From NCBI RefSeq assembly GCF_019090165.1, contig NZ_JAHRIB010000178.1, positions 124,001 through 188,000 of the forward strand: a stretch of 64,000 nucleotides of DNA, given 5' to 3'. This document shows, piece after piece, positions 1 through 8,082 of this stretch. The notes below the pieces were generated by a model that was not told where the DNA came from, ran no database searches, and was given only the letters and a program-made list of their open reading frames with translations. Both the position numbers and the translations under genes were made by a program. This stretch comes from Streptomyces sp. BV286. Its GTDB lineage: Bacteria > Actinomycetota > Actinomycetes > Streptomycetales > Streptomycetaceae. Numbering within the stretch: position 1 is the first letter of the stretch; every line of letters starts with the position of its first letter.

Positions 1-697
1 TGCCTACGAGGTCGGCGCCGACGTCGGCGGCCTTGGTGAAGATGCCTCCGCCGACACGCATGAACATGGCGATCAGCGCGGCGCCGAGACCGAAGCCCTC
101 CAGGACCTTCGGCGCGTCGGCCGCGTACACCAGCACCACACAGGAGGCGCCCAGCAGACCGAGCCCCACCGTGAACATGCCGACGACGCCGCCCGTGCGG
201 AAAGCGATCTTCATGGCTTTGTGCGAGACGGCGGTGAGATCCTTTTCGGGCTCACCCTCCGCCGGAGTCGCTTCCCGTGCCGCGGCGGCCACGCGCACAT
301 TGCTGCGTACGGCGAGCCACATACCGATATAGCCGGTGGTCGCCGAGAACGCCGCGCCGATCAGGAAGAAGATCGATCGTCCGGCGCGCTGATTCCAGTC
401 GTCCGCGGGCAGCAGCATGAGCAGGAAGAACACCACGACGGCGAAAACGCCGAGCGTTCGCATCTGTCGGCCCAGGTAGGCATTCGCGCCCTCCTGGATC
501 GCCACCGCGATCTCCTTCATGCTTTCGGTGCCCTCGCCCGCGGCGAGTACCTGGCGTACCAGGACCCCGGCCACGACAAGCGCCGCAAGGGCGACCACCG
601 CGATGACGATCACGATGAGTCGGTTGTCGTCGGTCAGTACCGCAGCTGCGAGGGTTGTGGGCTGGTCAAACTGATGAGGGGTAGAAAGCCCCGCCAT
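1..697 (-). CDS. hppA: K+-stimulated/H+-translocating membrane pyrophosphatase, N-terminal part (runs off left edge)
   Basis: This is the first 232 codons of a membrane-bound pyrophosphatase that couples PPi hydrolysis to cation pumping across the cytoplasmic membrane. The ATG at 695-697 is preceded by a strong AAGGAGGA ribosome binding site. The translated part shows a long hydrophobic helix near residues 20-45, then QEGANAYLGRQ, further membrane helices, and at the window edge the family hallmark AADVGADLVG that precedes the PPi-binding region. The catalytic core lies outside the window. The gene stands alone, reads leftward, and has a 570-base upstream region shared with the end of the bldG operon. 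Family assignment is firm; ion specificity cannot be judged from this part. Confidence 0.93.
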   Translation of the reverse strand, partial: MAGLSTPHQFDQPTTLAAAVLTDDNRLIVIVIAVVALAALVVAGVLVRQVLAAGEGTESMKEIAVAIQEGANAYLGRQMRTLGVFAVVVFFLLMLLPADDWNQRAGRSIFFLIGAAFSATTGYIGMWLAVRSNVRVAAAAREATPAEGEPEKDLTAVSHKAMKIAFRTGGVVGMFTVGLGLLGASCVVLVYAADAPKVLEGFGLGAALIAMFMRVGGGIFTKAADVGADLVG

Positions 698-1267
698 TCG
701 TCCTCCTTGACGCTTGGACCGAGCTCAAGATGTGGACGGATTGTAGGTACCGGAACCTGATCAAAACAGTGCGCGGTAAGCGGAATTGGCCTTCACATGC
801 TCTTCAGCAAATGATCCATGGACCACCGCGGGACCCGAAAGTGGTAATGCCTCAAAAGCATTGACGCCAGGTCGATTGCCATGCGGCGCGACCTAAGGCT
901 GATCGTATTGTTGATCGTAATCGAGATCGTGAATTCATTCACGAAAAACGCGTGGCTTGATCCGGTGACGGATGAGGAGCCGAACGGGCGGTGCCGAGCG
1001 GCTGTCGGCCCGCCCTCGGGTCAGCACCCGGGACGCAGGACGGTACGGATCTGCTGCCGGGGCGGCGGATGAGGCCGGGGGCTTCCGGGGACACCGAGCG
1101 GTGCCGACGCGGGCCCAGGGGTGGCCGGAGGAGGCGGCCGGGGGGGGTCGGAAGGCGGCCCGAAGGCGGCCCGAGGGCGGCCGGGCGGCGCCCAGGAGGG
1201 TCGCCCCGGAGGCAACCGGCCGGGGTTCGGGTCGGGCACGCGCAGCCCCTCATGCGCAGCCGGACAT
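698..1267. other. Intergenic region upstream of hppA, no gene seen
   Basis: This 570-base stretch has no convincing coding frame. Its left half should hold the hppA promoter reading leftward. At 901-930 there are three GATCGT copies at exact 12-base spacing, followed by an inverted repeat GTGAAT-TC-ATTCAC (929-942) in locally AT-rich sequence. The right half (about 1090-1230) is a purine-rich, low-complexity run with repeated AAGGCGGCCCG-type units; long frames there have no protein character. Confidence 0.6.
901..942. repeat. Three GATCGT repeats at 12-base period plus an inverted repeat
   Basis: GATCGT occurs at 901, 913 and 925, a constant 12-base step, and runs into GTGAAT-TC-ATTCAC at 929-942. 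The segment is much more AT-rich than its surroundings and contains no gene. It looks like a protein-binding region, but no known motif was recognised. Confidence 0.4.
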
Positions 1268-1300
1268 GCGAAAGGGCCCTGGTGAGCAGGGCCCTTTCGC
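1268..1300 (-). terminator. Terminator hairpin after the bldG operon
   Basis: A perfect 13-bp stem, GCGAAAGGGCCCT with AGGGCCCTTTCGC, has a seven-base loop. It sits 29 bases beyond the stop of the anti-sigma gene at 1329, where a terminator for the minus-strand operon is expected. Confidence 0.8.
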
Positions 1301-1328
1301 ACAGGTTGGGGCAGTACCGGGGGGTGGA

Positions 1329-1772
1329 TCAGGAAACGAGCACGGCCGGCGGCGTGGTCGGCCAGCTCATCCTGATCAGTCCGCCGTTCTCACCGGCGGT
1401 CACTTCCACGTCGTCGACGAGGCCGCTGATGACCGCGAGGCCCATCTCGTCCTCCTCGGTCTCGACGTCCGCGCCGTCGCTTCCGCCATGGGCGCCCGGT
1501 GTCTTGTCACCGGGAACCGTGTGCGGTGCCTCGTCGCCGACCTCGATGGAGAACTGCTTCTCCTCCTCGATCAACGACACCCGCACCGGCGCCGAGATTC
1601 CGCCGCTCTGGTGCAGGCCGACGGCCCGGGTGCAGGCTTCGCCGACGGCGAGCCTGACCTCGTCGAGGACGGCCTCGTCCACTCCGGCCCTGCGCGCCAC
1701 CGCTGCCGCCACCAGTCGGGCGGTCCTGACGTGCTCGGGCAGCGCGCTGAAGCGGAGTTCAACGGTGGCCAT
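1329..1772 (-). CDS. BldG-associated anti-sigma factor, HATPase fold
   Basis: A 147-residue GHKL-type ATPase/serine kinase of the RsbW/SpoIIAB class. In Streptomyces the gene downstream of bldG (SCO3548, ORF3) encodes a predicted anti-sigma factor that partners BldG. The N-terminus MATVELRFSALPEHVRTARL and the segment VLDEVRLAVGEACTRAVGLH, about residues 38-57 with the E...N-box-like helix, fit the fold; ISGLVDDVEV near residue 115 is part of the G-box region, though the classical glycine motifs are weak. The ATG at 1772 has a GAGGGGG ribosome binding site. The gene lies 150 bases downstream of bldG, with a hairpin between them that could let bldG be transcribed alone or together with it. Confidence 0.88.
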   Translation of the reverse strand: MATVELRFSALPEHVRTARLVAAAVARRAGVDEAVLDEVRLAVGEACTRAVGLHQSGGISAPVRVSLIEEEKQFSIEVGDEAPHTVPGDKTPGAHGGSDGADVETEEDEMGLAVISGLVDDVEVTAGENGGLIRMSWPTTPPAVLVS

Positions 1773-1803
1773 GCATCCCCCTCGGAACTACGGGCGTGCG
1801 GTC

Positions 1804-1834
1804 GGGGGGCCGGGTCGCCGAGACCCGACCCCCC
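1804..1834 (-). terminator. Intercistronic hairpin between bldG and the anti-sigma gene
   Basis: GGGGGGCCGGGTC and GACCCGACCCCCC pair over 13 bp with one mismatch and a five-base loop, inside the 149-base spacer. Monocistronic and polycistronic bldG transcripts are known in S. coelicolor; a partial terminator here would explain both. No T run follows. Confidence 0.55.
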
Positions 1835-1921
1835 TCCATTGACTTCTGCCTCCCGGGCCAGGCCCGGGATCCGACTGTCGGCGACTGACCGGCCGGTCAG
1901 GGACGGGCCGGACGACAGCCG

Positions 1922-2263
1922 CTAGTCGGTGGCCGCCACCGCTTCCTCGACCGAGGTGTGGATCGGGAACACCTTGGTGAGGCCGGTGATGCGGAAGATC
2001 TTCAGAATGCGCTCCTGGTTGCAGACCAGCCGGAGCGAGCCCTCATGGGCACGCACCCGCTTCAGGCCACCCACCAGCACGCCGAGACCGGTGGAGTCGA
2101 GGAAGTCCACGCCCTCCATGTCGACGACAAGATGGAAACTGCCGTCGTTCACCAGCTCGACCAGCTGTTCGCGCAACTTGGGCGCGGTATATACATCGAT
2201 TTCGCCACCGACCTCGACGACCGTACGATCGCCGACGGTACGGGTCGACAGGGACAGGTCCAC
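1922..2263 (-). CDS. bldG: Anti-sigma factor antagonist BldG (STAS domain)
   Basis: A 113-residue single STAS-domain protein, essentially the S. coelicolor BldG sequence as I remember it. BldG is required for aerial mycelium and antibiotic production; it works by binding anti-sigma factors and is controlled by phosphorylation. The phosphorylation motif [14 protein letters not shown] is present, with Ser57 in DST. The GTG start at 2263 has GGAGG five bases upstream. The partner anti-sigma gene follows on the same strand. Divergent transcription of the helicase gene starts 80 bases upstream, so the bldG promoters must lie partly in that short gap or inside the helicase 5' end. Confidence 0.96.
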
Positions 2264-2343
2264 GGATCCTCCAGCACCTTGCTATCGAGCGGTCATCCCA
2301 AGGGACACCTCGGCGGAGCCCCCGGGACGGTTCGCCAGCCGCG

Positions 2344-4956
2344 ATGGCATTCAATCACTTACCGGCAGGCGTGCACGACGCCTTGGGTCCATTGTCCGTC
2401 ACGCCAGTGACACACTCGATGCCGATGGCCAAGAATCTCCGACCCGATCGAACCTCGACGGACACCGCATCCCGCCCCTCGCCGGGCGAGATCCTGGACC
2501 GGCTCGCCTCGGGGCCGAGCCGGGCTTCGCGCATCACTCATACGGAGCACTTGCCCCCACGTGCGGGTCGTCATGCAGTGTGGCCCGACCGGATCCGTTC
2601 GGAAGTCGTCGCCGCCGTGGCGTCCGCCGGTGTCGAACACCCCTGGGCCCACCAGGCGCTCGCCGCCGAGCACGCCCTGGACGGCGAATCGGTGATCGTC
2701 TCCACGGGCACGGCCTCCGGCAAGTCCCTGGCCTATCTCGTCCCGGTCCTGTCCACCCTCCTCGACGGTTCCGAAGCTCCGAACGGCCGCGGCGCGACCG
2801 CCCTGTACCTCGCGCCGACCAAGGCCCTCGCCGCAGATCAGCGGCGATCCGTGAAGGAACTTTCACATCCTCTGGGCCACGCCGTGCGCTCCGCGGTCTA
2901 CGACGGGGACACCCCGGTCGAGGAGCGCGAGTGGGTACGGCAGTACGCCAACTACGTCCTCACCAACCCCGACATGCTGCACCGCGGGATCCTCCCCTCC
3001 CACGCCCGGTGGGCCTCCTTCCTGCGCGCGCTGCGCTTTGTCGTCATCGACGAATGCCACACCTACCGAGGTGTCTTCGGGTCACACGTCGCCCAGGTTC
3101 TCCGCCGGCTGCGCCGCCTGTGCGCCCGCTACGGCTCCTCCCCCGTCTTCCTGATGGCCTCGGCGACAGCCGCCGAGCCCTCGGTCGCCGCCTCCCGCCT
3201 CACCGGCCTTCCCGTGGTGGAGGTCGCCGACGACGCCTCACCCCGCGGTGAACTGGTGTTCGCCCTCTGGGAGCCGCCCCTCACCGACCTGCACGGCGAG
3301 AAGGGCGCCCCCGTCCGTCGCACCGCCACCGCCGAGACCGCGGACCTCCTCACCGACCTGACCGTCCAGGGCGTCCGGTCGGTCGCCTTCGTACGGTCCC
3401 GGCGCGGGGCCGAGCTGATCTCGGTGATCGCCAAGGAACGGCTCGCCGAGGTCGACCGCTCCCTGGTCCGGCGCGTGGCCGCCTACCGCGGCGGATACCT
3501 CCCCGAGGAACGCCGCGCCCTCGAACGTGCCCTCCACTCCGGCGAACTCCTCGGTCTCGCCGCCACCACCGCCCTTGAACTCGGCATCGACGTCTCCGGG
3601 TTGGACGCCGTCGTCATCGCCGGCTATCCGGGCACCCGCGCCTCCCTGTGGCAGCAGGCCGGCCGCGCGGGCCGCTCCGGGCAGGGGGCGCTGGCGATCC
3701 TGGTCGCCCGCGACGACCCGCTGGACACCTTCCTCGTCCACCATCCGGAGGCCCTGTTCGACCAGCCGGTGGAGTCCACCGTCCTCGATCCGGACAACCC
3801 GTACGTCCTCGCGCCCCACTTGTGCGCCGCAGCGGCCGAACACCCCCTCACCGAGGAGGATCTCGCCCTCTTCGGACCGGCCACGGCAGAGCTGCTGCCG
3901 CAGTTGGAGGCCGCGAAGCTGCTGCGCCGCCGCACGAAGGCGTGGCACTGGACGCGCCGGGAGCGGGCCGCCGACCTGACCGACATCCGCGGCGGAGGCG
4001 GCAGCCCGGTGCAGATCGTGGAAGCCGGTTCCGGACGCCTGCTGGGCACGGTCGACGCCTCGGCCGCGCACACCACCGTCCACGAGGGCGCGGTCCACCT
4101 CCACCAGGGCCGTACGTACCTGGTCGACGAACTCCTCCTGGACGACTCGGTCGCCCTGGTCCAGGAGGCCAACCCGCCGTATTCGACGGTCGCCCGCGAC
4201 ACCACCGCCATCTCCGTCCTGGAGACGGACGTCGAAGTCCCCTGGGGCGACGGCCGCCTGTGCTACGGCTCCGTCGAAGTCACCAACCAGGTCGTCTCCT
4301 TCCTGCGTCGTCGTCTCATCACCGGCGAGGTACTTGGTGAGACGAAACTCGATCTGCCTGCCCGCACGCTCCGTACGCGGGCCGTGTGGTGGACCGTCAC
4401 CGAGGACCAACTCGACGCCGCCCGGGTGAATCCCGAGATCCTGGGCGGTGCCCTGCACGCCGCCGAGCACGCGTCGATCGGCATGCTTCCGCTCTTCGCC
4501 ACCTGCGACCGCTGGGACATCGGCGGTGTCTCCGTCCCGCTGCACCCGGACACACTCCTGCCCACCGTCTTCGTGTACGACGGTCACCCCGGTGGTGCGG
4601 GCTTCGCGGAACGTGCCTTCCACACCGCCCGCGAGTGGCTCACCGCCACCCGCCAGGCCATCGCCTCCTGCGAGTGCGAGGCGGGCTGCCCGTCCTGCAT
4701 CCAGTCCCCCAAGTGCGGCAACGGCAACGACCCGCTGCACAAGCGGGGGGCTGTGCGCTTGCTGACCGTCCTCCTGCGCGACGCACCGGAGGCGCACACC
4801 GGAGAACCGAAGGTGCATCGCGGAGAAGAACCGGTGGAGCGCCGCGAGGAGGGGCACACGGAGGAGACGGGCACCTCGTCGTCGGCACCGGACCCAGGTC
4901 ACCCCGTCGGCCAGGAGGGCGTCACCGGCGAGGTGCCGGCGGCCACGGAGGGCTAG
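2344..4956 (+). CDS. DEAD/DEAH-box helicase with C-terminal DUF1998-type Cys motif (MrfA/YprA-like)
   Basis: An 870-residue superfamily 2 helicase. Visible motifs in order: Walker A TGTASGKS (about residue 121), APTKALAADQ (Ia), DECHTYRG (motif II, DECH), MASATAAEP (motif III), TTALELGIDVSGLD and QQAGRAGRSGQG (motifs V and VI). The C-terminal third carries the Cys cluster CECEAGCPSCIQSPKCGNGN, typical of DUF1998 proteins. The related Bacillus MrfA is a DNA repair helicase, so a repair role is likely, but that is inference from the family. Three Met codons near the start (2344, 2419, 2425) make the exact N-terminus uncertain; the first was kept because the frame is protein-like from there. A long Glu/Arg-rich tail follows the Cys cluster. 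Confidence 0.9.
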   Translation: MAFNHLPAGVHDALGPLSVTPVTHSMPMAKNLRPDRTSTDTASRPSPGEILDRLASGPSRASRITHTEHLPPRAGRHAVWPDRIRSEVVAAVASAGVEHPWAHQALAAEHALDGESVIVSTGTASGKSLAYLVPVLSTLLDGSEAPNGRGATALYLAPTKALAADQRRSVKELSHPLGHAVRSAVYDGDTPVEEREWVRQYANYVLTNPDMLHRGILPSHARWASFLRALRFVVIDECHTYRGVFGSHVAQVLRRLRRLCARYGSSPVFLMASATAAEPSVAASRLTGLPVVEVADDASPRGELVFALWEPPLTDLHGEKGAPVRRTATAETADLLTDLTVQGVRSVAFVRSRRGAELISVIAKERLAEVDRSLVRRVAAYRGGYLPEERRALERALHSGELLGLAATTALELGIDVSGLDAVVIAGYPGTRASLWQQAGRAGRSGQGALAILVARDDPLDTFLVHHPEALFDQPVESTVLDPDNPYVLAPHLCAAAAEHPLTEEDLALFGPATAELLPQLEAAKLLRRRTKAWHWTRRERAADLTDIRGGGGSPVQIVEAGSGRLLGTVDASAAHTTVHEGAVHLHQGRTYLVDELLLDDSVALVQEANPPYSTVARDTTAISVLETDVEVPWGDGRLCYGSVEVTNQVVSFLRRRLITGEVLGETKLDLPARTLRTRAVWWTVTEDQLDAARVNPEILGGALHAAEHASIGMLPLFATCDRWDIGGVSVPLHPDTLLPTVFVYDGHPGGAGFAERAFHTAREWLTATRQAIASCECEAGCPSCIQSPKCGNGNDPLHKRGAVRLLTVLLRDAPEAHTGEPKVHRGEEPVERREEGHTEETGTSSSAPDPGHPVGQEGVTGEVPAATEG

Positions 4957-5016
4957 TGCCAGGGGTGGGCGCGGTCCCGGCTCTCGCCTCGCCCCTCCGC
5001 TCACCCCGGGTTCCGC

Positions 5017-5598
5017 TCACCCCGGGTCCCCGGCCGACGCCGGTCCCCCAAGGGCGACCTGAGGCACCCGACCCACGGCCCCCGGTGCGGTCATCGAACC
5101 CACCGGCCCGCCCGGCCCCACCGAGCTGTCGGGGCTGTCGGGGCTGTCGGGAGCGCCCGGGCCGCCCGGTGTCACAAGGCCAGGCGGCCCGCCCGGTGTC
5201 AGAGGCCCGGCCGGGCCGGCCCGCGACCTCACCTCGGCGGTCAGCGGCCCTCTTCCCGCCGCGACCGTGACGTCCGAGATGTCACCCCGGACCGCGCACC
5301 GCACGATCCGGGTGCCCTGGGCCCGTGCCACCCGGTCCGCCAGGCCGCACGCCCGTGTCCCACCGTCCGTCCAGTGGTCGGCCGCCGCGAGGGCCGCCAA
5401 GTCGGCCGCGCCGCCCGCGCGATGACGGACCACCACCGCCTGCCCCATCGCGAGCACGGCGCCGAAGACCACGCACAGCACCGCGAGCGCACCCACGGTC
5501 CAGACGGTCGCCGACCCCCGGTCCGACGCCGACCACGGAGCACGTGGTCCCGTACGCGTCCCGATGCCTGCCCTTCGGGCCCGTCCCCCTGTTCTCAC
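5017..5598 (-). CDS. TadE-like (Rv3654c family) membrane-anchored protein
   Basis: A 193-residue protein with one N-terminal transmembrane helix (about residues 30-55) after a short basic region, the segment DRGSATVWTVGALAVLC typical of the Rv3654c-type Flp-pilus assembly family, and conserved HRAGGAADLAALAAA. The C-terminal half is Gly/Pro-rich and low in complexity; DNA at about 5127-5155 repeats a nine-base unit three times, giving Ser-Pro-Asp repeats. The GTG start overlaps the tadE stop by four bases, so it is the last gene of the Tad operon and translationally coupled. Its likely role is a minor pseudopilin or assembly protein. Confidence 0.82.
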   Translation of the reverse strand: MRTGGRARRAGIGTRTGPRAPWSASDRGSATVWTVGALAVLCVVFGAVLAMGQAVVVRHRAGGAADLAALAAADHWTDGGTRACGLADRVARAQGTRIVRCAVRGDISDVTVAAGRGPLTAEVRSRAGPAGPLTPGGPPGLVTPGGPGAPDSPDSPDSSVGPGGPVGSMTAPGAVGRVPQVALGGPASAGDPG

Positions 5599-6029
5599 CG
5601 GGCCGCCCCCACCGTCTCCTCGGCGAGGGCCGTGGCCTCCTGGCTCAGGTCGAGGGCCAGCGCGTCAGGCCCCGGTGTGTCGGCCTCGACCCGCACGCGC
5701 ACCAGGTCGCCCTCCCTCCGGACGGACACCCGGGCTCCGCCCGGCGCCGCCTGCCGGGCGGTCTCCATGACCGTGCCCGGCGGTTCCTGCCGGGCCGCGG
5801 CCCGGGCGCCCGCCCGGGCCGCGTCCACACACTGGATCAGCGCGGCCGCGGCCAGCAACGCCCAGACCAGCGCCATCGTGAACGCGACCAGCACCGGCAG
5901 CACCACGGCCGCCTCCGCCGTCACGAAACCGCCGTCACCGGCCATCCGGGGCGGGCCCGGCCCCCGGCCCCGGCCTGCATCGGCCCGCCCGGTGACCGAA
6001 GCCGTCGCCCCTGCCTCAGAACTGCCCAT
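5595..6029 (-). CDS. tadE: TadE family minor pseudopilin
   Basis: A 144-residue protein with the TadE N-terminal pattern: a short leader, GGFVTAEAAVVLPVLVAF (Glu at the typical +5 position after the presumed processing site), then one membrane helix and a small extracytoplasmic domain. TadE-type proteins are processed by the prepilin peptidase and incorporated into or needed for Tad pili. The start at 6029 overlaps the DUF4244 stop by 14 bases, and the stop overlaps the next gene by four bases. An internal Met before AGDGGF is a possible alternative start. Confidence 0.85.
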   Translation of the reverse strand: MGSSEAGATASVTGRADAGRGRGPGPPRMAGDGGFVTAEAAVVLPVLVAFTMALVWALLAAAALIQCVDAARAGARAAARQEPPGTVMETARQAAPGGARVSVRREGDLVRVRVEADTPGPDALALDLSQEATALAEETVGAAR

Positions 6030-6252
6030 TGAGCGCCCGCCCCACGATGTCCTGCAGAGCAGCGCGCACCTGACCGCTGGTCAGCACCTCGTAGAGCAGC
6101 GCGGCGAACCCCACCGCCGCGATCAGCCCCATCGCGTACTCGGATGTGACCATCCCGGCATCCCGCCGCACCATCCGCGCCCGCCCCACACAGGCCCTGC
6201 CCGCAAGGACCCACGCCCACGCCCGCACACGTACCCGCACTGCCTTGTCCAT
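6016..6252 (-). CDS. DUF4244 small membrane protein, likely the major Flp-type pilin
   Basis: A 78-residue protein. The start chosen, ATG at 6252, has a GGGGAG ribosome binding site seven bases upstream; an upstream in-frame Met at 6300 lacks one. After a basic leader comes DAGMVTSEYAMGLIAAVGFAA, where Gly-Met/Val-Thr-Ser-Glu resembles a prepilin cleavage site with Glu at +5, then a hydrophobic helix and a short tail ending ALNGQF. Its position between tadC and tadE and its pilin-like layout suggest it is the structural subunit; that role is inference. Confidence 0.85.
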   Translation of the reverse strand: MDKAVRVRVRAWAWVLAGRACVGRARMVRRDAGMVTSEYAMGLIAAVGFAALLYEVLTSGQVRAALQDIVGRALNGQF

Positions 6253-6361
6253 CCGAACTCCCCGTACAACTCTGTTCCGTTGACCTTCATCACTCGTCAC
6301 TCGTCACTCGTCACTCGTCCATGGCTCGTCGTGCGGCCCTTTCAGACCTTTCAGCCGGTCG

Positions 6362-7210
6362 TCAGTCGCCTCCTCCCAGCACGCCGCCCGCGAGCCCGAG
6401 CACCACCGGCAGTACGCCGATCGCGATGAACGCGGGCAGGAAGCACAGCCCCACGGGGGCGGTGATCAGCACGCCCGCCCGTCGCGCCCTGGCCGTGGCG
6501 GCACGCCCGCGTTCCGTGCGGGCCTCGGAGGCGAGGCGCGCCACCGGTACCGCCGCCGGTACGCCCGACTCGCCGGCCCGCTCCAGCAGCCGGGCCAGTG
6601 GCCGGGCCCCGGGCAGCGCTGCCAGTCCTCGCCACGCCTCGCCCGGTTCGCCCCCGAGCCGCACCTCGGCGGCTCCCCTCGCCAGGCGCTCCCCCACGGG
6701 GCCCTCCAGCGCCTCGCCCACCGCCCGGGCGGCCAGGACGGGACTCGCGCCCGCAGCGATGCAGGCGGCCAGCAGATCTGCGGCGAGGGGCAGTTGCCGC
6801 TCGGCAGTCGCCGTGTCGAACTCCTTCACCGGTGCCGGTCTCCGCTGCCATCGCCACATGCCGAACCCGGCCGCAAGTCCGACCACGGCCCCGCTCGCGC
6901 CGCCGACGAACACCCAGCAGGCGCTCACGGCACCGACCACCGGCAGCCATCGCCGCACGGCGCCACGCATCCGTGAGCGCCTCCCAGTGGAGATCTGTCC
7001 CGAGAAGACCCGTCCCCCGGAGACGGGCCCCGCCGCCGATCCGGTCTCACCGGCCCACCGCGCCGACAGCGCCGACAGCGCCAGCAGCGCCTTCGACCGC
7101 CGGCGCGTCCGCCGCTCCCGCCGCGCGTGGCTCAAGGCCCTGGTCAGCGCCCACACCGCCGCCACCACGCACAGCGTCACCCCCAGCCTGTGGACGACTT
7201 CCGTACTCAT
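6362..7210 (-). CDS. tadC: TadC-type membrane platform protein (type II secretion F family)
   Basis: A 282-residue T2SF-domain protein with membrane segments near the N-terminus, around residues 85-105, and at the C-terminus (FLPAFIAIGVLPVVLGLAGG). With TadB it should form the inner-membrane platform turned by the TadA ATPase. The ATG at 7210 forms an ATGA overlap with the tadB stop and has GGAGG upstream, so a longer frame beginning at 7249 was not used. Confidence 0.87.
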   Translation of the reverse strand: MSTEVVHRLGVTLCVVAAVWALTRALSHARRERRTRRRSKALLALSALSARWAGETGSAAGPVSGGRVFSGQISTGRRSRMRGAVRRWLPVVGAVSACWVFVGGASGAVVGLAAGFGMWRWQRRPAPVKEFDTATAERQLPLAADLLAACIAAGASPVLAARAVGEALEGPVGERLARGAAEVRLGGEPGEAWRGLAALPGARPLARLLERAGESGVPAAVPVARLASEARTERGRAATARARRAGVLITAPVGLCFLPAFIAIGVLPVVLGLAGGVLGGGD

Positions 7211-8082
7211 CCCGCCTCCGCTCCCCGTACGATCCGCAGCGCCCACCACAGTCCGGCGCTCTCCAGAAGGCCGCCGACCAGCAGACAGCCGAGGCCCGCG
7301 CCGGTGTGCAGCACGACGTGCAGCGGGTCGGCGCCGAGCGCGGTGCCCAGCAGCAGCCCGAGCACCGGCAGCCCCGCGAGCAGCACCGCCGTCGACCGGG
7401 CACCCGCCAACTGGGCACGCAGGTCGGCACGCTGGTCACGCTCCGCGCGCAGTGCCCCCTCCAGCCGGTCGAGCCCGGCCGCGAGTCCGGCGCCGCGGTC
7501 CACGGCGACGCGCCAGCACGCGGCGAGGCCCAGCAGTCCCTCGGCCCCGGGCCGCCGGGCCGCGTCGGTGAGTGCGCCGGGCACGTCCCCGCCGAACCGG
7601 GCCGCCGCCAGCACCACCGCCTGCGCGTCCCCGAGCCCTCCGGAGTCCCGGGCGGCCCCCAGCAGGGCCTCACCCGGCTGCCGTCCCGCCCGGACCTCCC
7701 CGGCTAACGCCCCGCACAGCGCGATCACCGAGTCGGCCCGCCGCTCCCTCGCCCGCCGTGCCGCTCCGGCCCGGCGGGCTCGCCGTACCAGCGGAACTCC
7801 CAGTCCGCCCAGGACCACCGGCACGACGGACGTCCCCAGCAGGCCGACCAGCACTCCGGCGACCAGCGCCCACCACTCGCCGTGCGTCGCGTGCAGCCGT
7901 CGCAGTCGCTCCCCGGTCCGTGCCGCCCGCTGCCACGACGGAGGCCCGGCCCCCGCCTCTCCGCCACCCGCGCACAGCAGTTGAGCCCGTCGCGCCCCCG
8001 GCCCCGGACCGCCCATCAGCCAGGCCGCCGCTCCGGCACACGCCATCGCCGCGCCCATCGACACCTCGGCGATCCCCGTCAC
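7207..8082 (-). CDS. tadB: TadB-type membrane platform protein (type II secretion F family)
   Basis: A 291-residue protein with hydrophobic segments at both ends and a central cytoplasmic T2SF domain containing ALAGEVRAGRQPGEALLGAA and the acidic/Gly patterns of the family. It overlaps tadA by four bases upstream and tadC by four bases downstream, giving tight translational coupling. Function follows from family and operon: an inner-membrane platform partner of TadC. Confidence 0.87.
   Translation of the reverse strand: MTGIAEVSMGAAMACAGAAAWLMGGPGPGARRAQLLCAGGGEAGAGPPSWQRAARTGERLRRLHATHGEWWALVAGVLVGLLGTSVVPVVLGGLGVPLVRRARRAGAARRARERRADSVIALCGALAGEVRAGRQPGEALLGAARDSGGLGDAQAVVLAAARFGGDVPGALTDAARRPGAEGLLGLAACWRVAVDRGAGLAAGLDRLEGALRAERDQRADLRAQLAGARSTAVLLAGLPVLGLLLGTALGADPLHVVLHTGAGLGCLLVGGLLESAGLWWALRIVRGAEAG

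Noticed and set aside
2355..5004. Long open frames antisense to the helicase gene
   Set aside because: High GC makes long antisense frames in Streptomyces; their translations are Arg/Gly/Val-rich without domains, while the plus strand has all helicase motifs.
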